A stretch of DNA of 64,000 nucleotides, from contig JABAKD010000018.1 in NCBI GenBank assembly GCA_012845835.1, positions 8,533,759 through 8,597,758 on the forward strand, written 5' to 3'. The notes beneath the pieces were generated by a model that was given only the letters and a program-made list of their open reading frames with translations, was not told the origin of the DNA and did no database searches. This stretch comes from Undaria pinnatifida (lineage: Eukaryota > Sar > Phaeophyceae > Laminariales > Alariaceae). Made by a program: the position numbers and the translations under genes. Shown here piece by piece: positions 12,001 through 24,000 of the stretch. The number at the start of each line of letters is the position of its first letter. The stretch's first letter is position 1.

Positions 12001-15000
12001 GGCTTGTTAAAGATGAGTGGCTACAAAATCCTCGTTACACCTGTTAGGTGTTCTTTAAACTACTTGCAATAAAAAAACAAGACAGCACTTTGTACACATG
12101 ATAACTCGTGTAACTAATTTTTTCCGGTGTACGGGAGACGCTCCGGCGCCATCGTATTCACCAGCACACGTGCACATCCTCCGCCTTTACCTGTCTTACT
12201 ATGCCTAATTGACACGGCATATACGTCTAACCATGTTGAAGCTTATTGATCTATTTTTTACCCGTCCGGCGGGAAGATTAAAAACAGAACCAAGCGCAAG
12301 AAAACAATAGTTATGCTTACCTCCTGCTTTCGTTGCGCACCATAGTCGGCGTAGAGGTCCGTGAACCGCGACAGCGCTTCGGCCAGGCTCTTCTGGTGCT
12401 CTTCACTCGGTGCAGACCGTTGTGCCTCCAGCTGAACGTTCGTCACAGCAACGTGGAACGGGTGTGTGCGGACGCAGCAAAACATTTTGGGGCATCGTTC
12501 AGCTGCTTGGGTCACGCGAATATTAGCCGAATATATAGCCTGGTATGTAAACGCATCGACCACCTCCGTTGATGGATCGATTGCTAGAATACAGTCCGTG
12601 CATCGATCGACGTTTCCCGTTAGTGGGGTGCCTTGCTACACGGCAATAACCGCAAAGGGGACCCCGCACTAAAGGGACAATACCGTGGGACCCGCACTAA
12701 AGAGCACCGCTTTAAACTTGGACCCCGCACTAAAGGGCACCGCTTTAAACTGGGACCCCGCAATGAAGGTAACGTCACTAAAATGGGAGCCCGCACTAGC
12801 GGGTAACGCATTAAAATGGGACCCCGCACTAAAGAGTACCGCACTATCGTGGGACCATCGCAGGTTATACAATGTGGTACTTTGTGCCAGGAGGTCGTGA
12901 CAAGCGATTTTCACAGCACTAAACTGGAACCCCACACTATAGGGAACCGCACTAACGTGAAATTACGCACTAAATTTTACCGCACTAAACTGGGAACCCG
13001 CACGACATGTAAACGCACTAAAACTGGGATCCCGCATTAACATGGGACCCCGCACTAAAGGGTACCGCACAAAACTGGGATCCCGCACTAAAGGGAACCA
13101 CACTAAACGGCGAACACGCACTAAATGAAAAAACTGGGATGCCGCACTGACGGGGACCGCACTAAACTGCGACCCCCCACTAAAAGGTACCGCACTATCG
13201 TAGGACCACGACTGTGTTGCATTTGTTTCCCTGGTGGTCGGGTTTAGCGTTATAAAAGGTACCTGGTATTAGGGATTTCAACACTTTTTGTTTTCAGCAC
13301 TGCACACCCAATCAAAAGTCAGGAGACGGCCAGCCAAGGGAAGACGTCGAGCGGTCAAGGGTACAACCCGATCGTTACCCACTAAAACCTAGTAGTTTGC
13401 CATCGGTCAAAGGTAAATTACCGAAAAATTGTCGTCGGTCAAGGGGTCAAAGCGCCGTCTCCTAAAACGAAAAAGTTTTTTGTCCCCGTATTCACAAAAA
13501 AGACTTTCGTTCCCGTATTGAGACGGGAGACGGGAACTCAAGTATATCTCTGTCGTTTATTTCTGTTTTTTTGTCCCTATCCTAATTAGTTTCTCCCCAA
13601 GTTTTATTTCTCCTTCTCCACCCCCAGTCGTAACTCAGATCCGGGGCCACTAAGCAGGTTCTTCTCCCTCCTCCCGCCTACGGCACGCGTCTCCATCGTT
13701 AGCGCGATAAGACGTCAGCCCCTTTCTTCCCTCGTCGGCTCACATTGAAAAGAACCCTTGGAACTAGACCACGGCATAAGAGTTGGAAAATGGTAAAAAT
13801 GCAAGTATGGTACCTGATACGTCAACTAGTCAACACCTCCGACAGATCACGATCTAGACCATATAGACAATCTGCAGTAGATCCTACAGCTGCCGTTATA
13901 AGATGTCGTGCAGGATATGTAGTCCGCCAACAAGGCCGTTTGAGTAAGGCCGTATCCCGATATAACGCGGTCGAAATCGCTTGGCACGACTGAGGAATTG
14001 TACTCATAACGTGGAGTGAATAAGGCGGCTTCCTCCAACAAGGCGGTCATATTGCTCTGGCACGCCACCGCCTTGCCGGGGGACGCCTATATAGTGCTGC
14101 TGTATGTGGAGTACACATCCGACCCCGGCCGTACGTTCTAGATCATGCAGATCGTACGCACGGCTCCCACACCCAGCCGGTGACATCAGCCAAACCACAC
14201 AGATCTTCCCCGAAAAAATAAAATATCTAGACGATCAAGGGGGGATAGATAATCCACCTATCCGACGTGTCAACCGATTTTACAAAAAATAAAAATACGC
14301 TCCAGCTGTGAGATCGAAGATTTAATCGAAACTCATATTTGCAAGCTGTGTGTGATACTCCGGTCGCGCGTATTACTGGGTGTGTGTCCTCATTGCGTTC
14401 TCATTAAGGATTTTTCTTTTCTTTTACTCACACTGCTACTTTCCAGCTTCTGGACAAGGCGTGGTCACAGGTGTCGTCCCCCTGTTCTTGCCTTTAATTT
14501 TTATCGCACATGAAGGTACAGCAATCCCACTGCTCGTCGATTTTTATTCAAGTGTTGCTAACTCACGCTCTCGCGCTTTCCGCAAGTCAATTTGTGCACA
14601 AGAAAAAGTCCCTACGATTTTATACGACAATACAAGGATATAGGTCGGCGACTCCCCTTAGAGCTAGCTTGTACCAGGTTATGCTAAATCAATCCGTGCA
14701 CGGCGCCTATGAAACTCGTTATTGAGGTGGACAAAATCTGTCGAAGCTGTCTCAAGGTCCATACAGCTCTCGAACAAAAAATGACCACGAGTTCTAACGG
14801 GAGGGGCCATTTCCCATGGATCGGGTCAGGGGTCAGAGTGTGACCCGACCCGACATATGATATTTGAAAATCTCCTGGCCCGACCCGTGAGAAATCGATC
14901 CCCTCCTAACCCGACCCGACACGCCCCACATTAGTTGGGAAACCTCCTGACCCGGCCCGCGGGACGGGTCATGAGCCGTGAAAACGCCGGGAAAAAACCT

Positions 15001-18000
15001 AGCATCAGGTAAGAACATCAGGCCCACATTTTGGGGGGCGCTACAAATTGTAAGATCTTAGGCTTGACCTTTTACGACCCACCCATACAGACCCAAAAGC
15101 GACGAGCGCGACACAATCAAGCGTCTAGGAAAAAGCTTGAGGCAATCAGAGTATCATCAAGCCTCACGCTTGCTTCACAGCTTCCTGCGGTGCAGTTCGA
15201 ACACATCTCCTACACCACCAGCAGCTCGGATTGCTTCACATGGCCGATGCTGCTCTAATCGGCGGTTTTTTTCGTCATTTGTTTGGGCCTGAAGCTCCTG
15301 AAAGGGTTAACCAAACGTGCTCGCCGCCGACTGCTACAACAAACCCCATACAGCAGCCTTTGTTCCTAATGTTTACGCTTGATTGTACGGCAGCAGAGAC
15401 CCCTCTACAGCGCCGGTTAACCCATTTCCAACTCCAAACTCATCCCAGTATAACTCCAAGCGTTTAGTCCCCATGTCGGGACTGCAGTGCTAAACATGCT
15501 AAAACGGTTAACCCCTCCACAACTGGAAACCCCTTGTGGGGGAAACACTTCTTGGAATTAGTGTAGGGAGGGGTTGTGGGGCTGCAAAGGGGGTTAGCAG
15601 TGCTGGTTGACCGCCGTAGTGCCTGTGAAATCGCATACAGCAGCTTATGTTCATGTACAGGAGTATATATCCTTTTATAGCTTCGGTTGAGTGGTGCTGG
15701 TTGCCCGCTACAGTGCCTGTCAAATCGCTTGGCACAAACGGGGCAACCAGCCTTGGCAGTATGCGGAGAATTGCCGGTCGCCGCCAAGGTGCCGGTATTT
15801 CCGGCTGGCACATGCCGGCACTATAGAGGGGCCACTAGGGCAGTTGATGTCAAACGAAGGTTCTAAGACTTGCTGAAAATCGAAGCTTCTTGCTGGCAGG
15901 CCCATACTGATGTATTTTGACGTGCGACTATGACTGACTTCAATTTCATGTCTATAAGTTTGGCTTGCTTAAGTTTTTCCTAAGATGGTGTTCAACTCCA
16001 GAGTGATTAGAATCTATCCTGTGAGCACGGACTAGGACTAGATTCGGCGATGATCTCATGTGAGACCACCACCACCAGCAACAACAACAACAACACCGAT
16101 AGCATGGCTGATCGCCTGTCGAACTGACCTTGGCAGCAATGTCCATCTCCATGAGCTTTCTCCTGTTGGCCATCATCTTTTTCTTGTCGTTCACGTTCGC
16201 CAACTGTGCCACACAAGGGAGACGCGCATATAATACAGGGGGGGGTAACGTCACAGCTTCAGTAAATTATTTTTTCTTCTTGAGGGGCGGGGGGAGGGGG
16301 GTGGAAATTTACTAACTTCGCTGAAAGGGACGCAACATATGCCGGGTTAGTGTAATTACAGCAGTGTAATTAATGGGAGAAGGAGAAAGAAAAAGCGGGA
16401 AGATAAAAGACAAGACGATCGCAGATGGGATGAATGTTTTAAAAGTAATTAACTAATTCACCAATATTTTTCATGGGGGGGTGCTTTTAGCACAGCACTC
16501 CCGACATGGGTACAAAACACTTAAGGTTAGACTAGAAAAAATATGGGAGTTGGAAACATAATAATACCTAATAGCAAGAAAGCGGGACGCAATTTATAGT
16601 GCGAGAGCGTGACTGGGCGGAAATCAATGCATACCGACACGCAGTGAGAATGCTAAACACCCCTCAAAATGAAAAAGTGAGGGCACAACCCCTGGCTGAA
16701 GAAGGGATCACACCTGTGAACACGGTTTGTCCAGAATATGGAAAAGTAAAACTGCAAATTGATGGTAAGAACGAGTAAACAGAGGCCCGGAAGAGACTCC
16801 TTACACACACCGGACACATCAGATCCCGGCTTCATTGGTCTAGATCTGTCGGAGCAGATACATTCCTGCTTTAATTATCTGCACGATCCAAAAATACTTG
16901 CTCCCTGATTTAAATATTCGCACGATCCAAACAATGATTGATTCCAGATATAAAGTATCTGCACGATCCAAACAATGTTTGCTCCTTGATTTAATGATCT
17001 GCACGACCCAAACAAATGTTTGATCAATGACTTAGTTATCTGAACGAACCAAGTAATGTTTGCCCGGTGCGATCTTGTACCCTACGGCTCTTGCGCACGA
17101 ATTGGCCAGGTGGGACCTGTACGATACGGCTCCTGTACATGCAGCACCACATAACGACATATATATGATCTAGATTATCTATACAATCTAGTGTAGATCT
17201 TGGTCTGCCCGATGCGTGCCGTACTACAAGATAAGCGACCGCTCGATAAACTTAATAGACCAAGGCTACGGTATTGTGGCACCATTATTAATAGTATCAT
17301 ACCCCCCTTTTGCACCACTGGGTGTTCACCACTCAGCCGAGTGACCTTACGTCTCACCGAAAAAAAACAATCGGCGACTACTTTGGAACAGCGTAGCTAA
17401 CCTTTCCCTGCCGGATTAATATCGCAAAAATAACACAGCACGGAAGATCAAGACCGCAAAGCACAGAGGGAGTCACTCGCGCGGCGTGTGATCCCGAGCG
17501 ACCGCAAAAAAAAAACTAAAATTGACCCCCCTAAAAATACGTAGCTTTGGTCACGTACGAGAATTCAAACAATTATTGAGGGCGCAGACGGCAAATAACG
17601 GGGGGCATACCAACCAAACAAAAAGCAGACCATTATCGGCAGGCCATTATCCATGCGATACAAAGCTCGAAACGCACAGATGCAGCTGCAGCAGGGATGC
17701 GCGCTACGGTGAAAGCAGCAGTTCTGGGGCCAAAGGACTCCGATGAACCACCAAATATGGTCAGAAAATCCGTTCGTGTTCCCTAAAAATAGCCGTAAAC
17801 CTACTATAGTAGCCCATGGGATTGATTGCCAGTCGATGCTAAGTGAACAATGATTGCCAAAGTCGGGTCTTAGGTGAGAAAAAACGGAGCTCCTGAAGTG
17901 AGGGACACGCACAGATGTAATGGGACCAAGCGGCCCTTGGCATGACCTATTTAGGGGGCTCGTACTGTACACACTTACATTAAGTCAGAGCCGACTATGA

Positions 18001-21000
18001 ACCCTTTGGGGACTTGCAGAGGAAAAAACGTGATAAATGAAAATGACGAATTAATATGACGAATGAAAACGACGAAAAAAAATGAATGAAGAGTGAATGA
18101 AAACGACAAATGAAAATGACGGACGAAAACGACGACCAAAAACGACGAACGAAAATGACGAACGAAAATGACGATCATAGCATCGGCCACACGAAGTAAC
18201 GTGGCCTGCTAGGTTAAGGAACGGTGTTCTTTCACGTCGATTCCAACTCAAGGAGTTCTACGACACGAACGTACTATAACAGCACGAACCACCGTACGCT
18301 GCCCAATCACACCATGGGAAAGCGCTACTCTTTATACGACAGTCGTGGTCTCTCCGTAGTGCGGTGCCTTGCCATATGACAATAACCGCACGAAAGTGGA
18401 ACCCCGAACTTTCGCGGTTTAGTGAGGTACTTACTCTGTATCAGGAGGTCGTGACAAGCGATTTTTATCGCACTTTACTGGGACGCCGCACTAAACGGGG
18501 ACCCCACACTCACAGGTACCGCACTATAGGGTGCGGCACTAACGTGGGGCTACGACTGTACTATTGCAAATTCGTCGGTCCCAAAACAATTACAGGCTGG
18601 TTTACGTTAAAAACCCCAAATGTGTTCCTCGGCGATTGTCCACGCCGCTTTTCGATTCACACCGTGAAATTTTGCACACGTCTTCTATGTGCCCTTGCGA
18701 AAACCTCAATTGTTTTTTGTTTTTTGTTTTTTGCCTGGTTTTTCGCCAGTTAAGATTTTTCGGAAAATGTGGACCACCTCAGCCCAAATATTTTCAGCGA
18801 AAAAAAAAAAACTGGAGGTCAGACCTGAGGATGGACATGTAGAACACGTGTGCAATTTTTCAGGGTCTATCTCTCAGAAACGGCGTGGACATTTGGACTC
18901 TTGTGCGTAAAAATGAGTAACATATGTTATTTCCTTCAAGTGACATGGTTTTAGTTTGAGGTTCAGTTTTGTCGCTAGATTCGCTTGAGAGTGAACACAG
19001 GCTGGTCAGATCTTCGTTTTTTTTGCACGAAAAAATCTACAGACATGCCGTGGAGTACGTCTAACCGGATCGTGCACAATGCGGCGCAATCTCTTGTTTT
19101 TCGCCCCCGCTTGGAAACAGCCTGAATATTATTCTAAAAATTGAAGGCCTGTCATTGGTCGAAAAGAGTTTCGCTCCTAAGAGACAGCCCGAGGCCAAAA
19201 AAAAAGAGCTGATCATCTCACCCTCTTCCACTGGTCACGGGGGTCAGTATGATACTAAATACTCCCTCTTTGACTAGAATTGCGAGCGGCATTCTAGGGG
19301 GAGAGATTTTATTTTTATTTTTTATTGAACCAGCCTGTAATAAGCAATCCAACAGGTAATTCCTTTCCCTTCAACATCAGCGACTACGAATACGAGCATC
19401 ACCTACACATATCGCGGAAATCCTTGCCTGCAGCTTGAGACGAGCGTTGCTTTCCGACGCTTCGCTTCTCACAAGCAGTGGCGAAATTTGAATACGAACA
19501 TCAACACAGAATGCGGAAACTCATAGTACGAACATCAACACAGAAAAGAGGAAACTATAACTACTAGCAATAACAAACAATAACGAAACCCTCACGTGCA
19601 GCTTGAGACGAGCGTTGTCCTCCGCAACTTGCTTCACCCGCTCCTGTGGAGCACCGCAGCGCACGCGGTGACATGGAACATAGGAAGGAAGAAGTAGAGA
19701 GGAAGCAAGAGCACGAGGGCGCTTTTGAATAGAAACAATTACCAGGTATATATTTTCGGGGATTTTTGGTCGGACGGCGTACATCTCTGGCTTCGCCGAA
19801 CTAGGGCCCTATAGTTTATTTTAGGCAGCCATTAAAATTCGCACAAGGCTTCGCTCGAAATAAACCTGTATACAAAAAACGGCGTGTATCCCGCTGTTAG
19901 CACAGCGCTTCACCAATTAACCGAACTTAACGAGATACGAGTACCACGACATAAAATTGGCGCTTCGTTCCTAAAAAAGCATCCATAAAAATAACATTCA
20001 TAAACAATAGCGTACCGATGTTAAAACAGCGTGCTGCCAATGGACGCAAACGTAACCAGATACATGACATGTGCCGAACTGGTTGTCATACCTCGAGTTC
20101 CCCGCGACTCATCCGCTTCCGCCGCCGTCCATCCTTGGACAGGTCGCGCCCCGCCGTTGTCTCCGCGGCTGAGGAATGATTTCCCCTTGGTCTATGGAAA
20201 CAGACGCAGAATAGAGCAGAGTCGGTGTACGAGGACGGACCAGCACAGCGTTCATGTCGAACACGTAAACAATATGGCTCCATCATCGGTATGAAACTGT
20301 GTTGTCTGGCCAAACACGAAAATAATGATGTGCCTCCTTTATCAGGATACGCCATCATTAATACAGTAGGTGGCCCCTTTTTAAGGAACCGTTATGCGTC
20401 GGGGCGGCAGGGTCCCTTTTGTACCGACGCCTTCCAAACAAATGTAGCCCTATATCACGGGACCGATGTCCTTAAAGTGGACCGCATACCTGGCACTTGG
20501 AGAACCCACAACTTGTTATACTTGCAACTTGCAACCTATTGCCGTTTTCCAACAGGACAAACGGGACATAAGACGAGGTCCCTGAGAGTGGAAAAAAACG
20601 GTGCGGGAAAAAATTAGGTCCCTCATATCCCGATCTTCCTCATCTCAAGGTCCCTTAGAAAAGGGCCGCCCACTGCTGTACTATCAGTATGATACTATTT
20701 ACAGTAATATGACGCTTCGGCGCCAACCATGGTCATCAACCGTTGCCGAAATATCGCCACATACATCATACCAGTATCACGACTTTTACGATGGTTTCTT
20801 GAAGGCGGTCGATTGGTCAATTTGAGCCATGTACACGACTAGGCCCAGAATCGACAAAATGGTTAAAGCATGCGTGACTTTATCAAACTACAATAGTTCA
20901 AATACGTCAGGTGTGAGTTCGACCAGTCGAGTGATCGATACTCAAATGTGCGTGATAATAACCCTATACACCCACGCTCTAACCCTAGAACCGGCTGCCT

Positions 21001-24000
21001 GGAATTTATTTCGGAGTCAAGCTCGAAATGACGAGTGTTGAGTTTATTATCTATCAATCATTGGGCCAAAGCTGGTCAGACAATAAAAGACACAAGGACA
21101 CAACTATTCCGCGGCAATGGCAACGCGAATGCTGCACTCGTACCCTCTCTTCGCCTCACCTCTGCCGTTTAGTACCGCCGCCACGAACCCCATCGCAACC
21201 CGCTTCGCCCACACTGGAAACCCCTCCGGTACTATCACCCTTAGTAACGGAAGCCTTGCTGGGGGCGCTGGGCAAGGCAGTACCTCCCGGTTGTTGCCAC
21301 ACAGGGGGTAGAGGAAGTCCGGTCCATGCGGGAAGCACGTGAGGTACCGCAGGAGGGGTAGGTGTGGTTTCGGTCGGAGTTGGATTTGCCAGAGTGGTCG
21401 TCGATGGTGCAGCCGGTGATTGAAACGCCTGTGCATCCGCAGATTTCGGGGGGGGGGGGTGAACGAGTTAATGTAGGTCTTTTAAGATAGGTTGGTTCCA
21501 TGTACACCATGGGTTTGCCATAGATATTGGTGTCGATGAACTAGCCGGTGATTGAAACGCCTGCCATGGTGCGGAAATTTGGCGCGCGGGTGGGGGGGGG
21601 GAGTGAGCAAGGTTAACCGTTTGGGGGTTGAGAGGGATGAAAGGTCAAAAATAAATCGCACACGGGGGCGATCCATGCCGAAAGAACGTGAGATACCACG
21701 GGAATGGTAGGCGTGGTTCCGGCGGGAGTTGCCAGGGTGGGCGTCGATGGTGCAGCCCGTGGTTGAAACATTTGTCCATGCGGAAAATTGGGAGGGAGGA
21801 AGGGGGTCGTGTGCTCGTAATTATGCATTGCCGTAGTCTCAACGCCATGAACCCTCGCATCCCTTCAACGACCGAATGAAGCACACCTTTTGAGGCTTGA
21901 GGAGAATAAATCGTCGAAAGTACAGTACGGGTACAGCATTGGAAACTACCCCGGCTGCTGAGGTGGGACACGCGCTACAATAGAGGTAGCAAATTATCGC
22001 CAAAATATGTTGCGAATGACGGGACTCCACAACCCAAAATCGTCCGAATTTCATTCTTGTTTCGCAAAAAAAAAATCGTTTTCGGTGTACCTGAGCCACG
22101 GCTTTGTTCCTCGGTTTGCACCTTCAGTTGTTTATGAAAACAAGATTTTGAGCGTGAGGTATAGAGCTCCTCAAGCCATCACCCTCAGAAGGCAAAACGG
22201 TGCACCTCTTAAGATGACAGTAGCATGTGTCGCGGGGTGTGTGTGCGAACCGCAATATAACGAGCTATAAACACACGCGCGCATCATGGTGGTGCTCGTA
22301 CTGCTGTACGCTACGTACTCCTAGACGCTCGATTACATCGCACTTGTCGCATACTTGGTGAGAGCTATGAGTCGGCAGGATTTCACGACTAAAAACTGCT
22401 CGGTAGGTGCCGTTTGCCAACTATTAGCAAGTGACTCTAGTCGGCAGGTCGGCCGGCGAAACTAGCTGGTGGTAAGCCGACGTTCCGACTTGAGTCAGGA
22501 GAGCCAAGCCAGCCCCTCCCGGCCGAGGGGGGGCCGCCAAAAACAGACAAAACGCACTCCGCATTAAACATCCATTCTTACGACTGTGGAAATTCGGATA
22601 GTCGGCATCACCTGGAAACGACTAACTGATTGTCCGTCTAGTAATTAGTTGGTGGGTTAAGTCGTGCCGACTCACAGCTCTATGAATTGGTCGGTACGCA
22701 CGGGTCCCAAAAAGGTTGGAACTCCAGAGGGAAACAGGCAGCGCCGAAAACAAAATATGATGACAGCATCCGTACGAAGCAACCAAGCGTGCTGGGGTAG
22801 GCTGCCACACGGGTGGACGGGACCCCCCCGTTTCGTCGACATAGTAGAGCACGGGCAAAAGGTTGGAGCTGTGAGACTGAAGTCACCAACTAGTTACTAG
22901 ACGGACTAATAGTCGTTTTACGGAGGTGCCAACTATCCGACTTATTGGGTTTTCATACTCGTAGGAAGGACTGCTCAATGCGGAGTGCGTTTTTTCTTTT
23001 TGGGGAGGGGTTCCCTCGGCCCGGGGGAGGGGGCTGTTTTGGCTCGTTTCGATTTCCTGACTTAAGTAGGAAATCCAGCTGACCATGCGCTCGTTTCGCC
23101 GGCCGACTTGCCGACAAAAGTCACATAGTTGGCCAACGGCACCCACCTATTAGTTTTTGGTTGTGAGATCCTGCCGACTCACAGCTCTACAAAAAGCAGA
23201 CATTCTGAGCACCTTTTGGAAAGTCAGCCATGACGCAAAAATCGCAAAACGTCGGCAAACTCCAAACGGTAGTCTTTGAAAGCACCATTTCGAACGCCAG
23301 AAATCACGCCAAGCTCACAAAAACGTGGCCAAATCCGCACGTTTTTCGTGATACTTGACGTTCCAAAAAGGTGGTCACAACAATGGCCTTTTGCCCACCT
23401 TGTACTACGTCGGCGAAAGGGGGGGGGTCCCATCCACCCGTGCATATACATGGAGTACAAGGATTTTGAAGGCAAGTAGCCGCACGATGTACACGCGCGA
23501 TCCAAAATGCTGCATGTACCGCGCGCTCACATTTGTCATTTTTTGCTGCCATATGTAGCTCCAAACAGGGTTTAACAAGAGAGTCGCTTGCCCGGGGCGG
23601 CAAGGTCTCCTCACCTACCTCAACTGTCCGCGGCAGAGGCGCTGCTGCCGCTGCTGTCGTTGCCGCCGCTGTTGCTGCTCTCGTTGATGCTGCGGCTGAT
23701 GCGGCGGCGGATGCGGCGGCGGCTGCTGCAGCGGCGGCGGCAGCGTCACCTCCAGGAATCACAGTGCCGCCCACCACCCCAAAGGGGATCAGGTTTAGGT
23801 TTCCTGCCAGCACAAAGGTGGCGCAGAACACGTTAACACGCGCCAGGTATACAGCAGTACACTACAGGACACCAAACAAGAAACAGAAAATGCTGGTCCA
23901 GGTTGGGTTTCTTGCTTGGGAGAGGGTGCGTTCTACACTAGCTTCAGTATAACGGCTCCTGCATTTATTATTCCCCCGCAAATCTCGGTCTGCCATCCTT

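Larger units (their letters stand above)
11000..12300. other. Intron 7, with telomere-like tract
   Basis: Two related phrases around GTTCTTTCTTTATT occur near 11215 and 11337, each followed by GCGTCGATCCA. Between them and 11625 lies the CCCTAA-like tract described separately. The rest is AT-rich and unassigned; a frame at 11540-11908 (minus) has no family resemblance and no splice support. Confidence 0.45.

Noticed and set aside
12432-12570. Upstream open extension of exon 7 of the bZIP-like gene
   Set aside because: Possible, but the acceptor at 12432 keeps phase with exon 6, while the extension has Cys/Pro-rich sequence unlike the rest.
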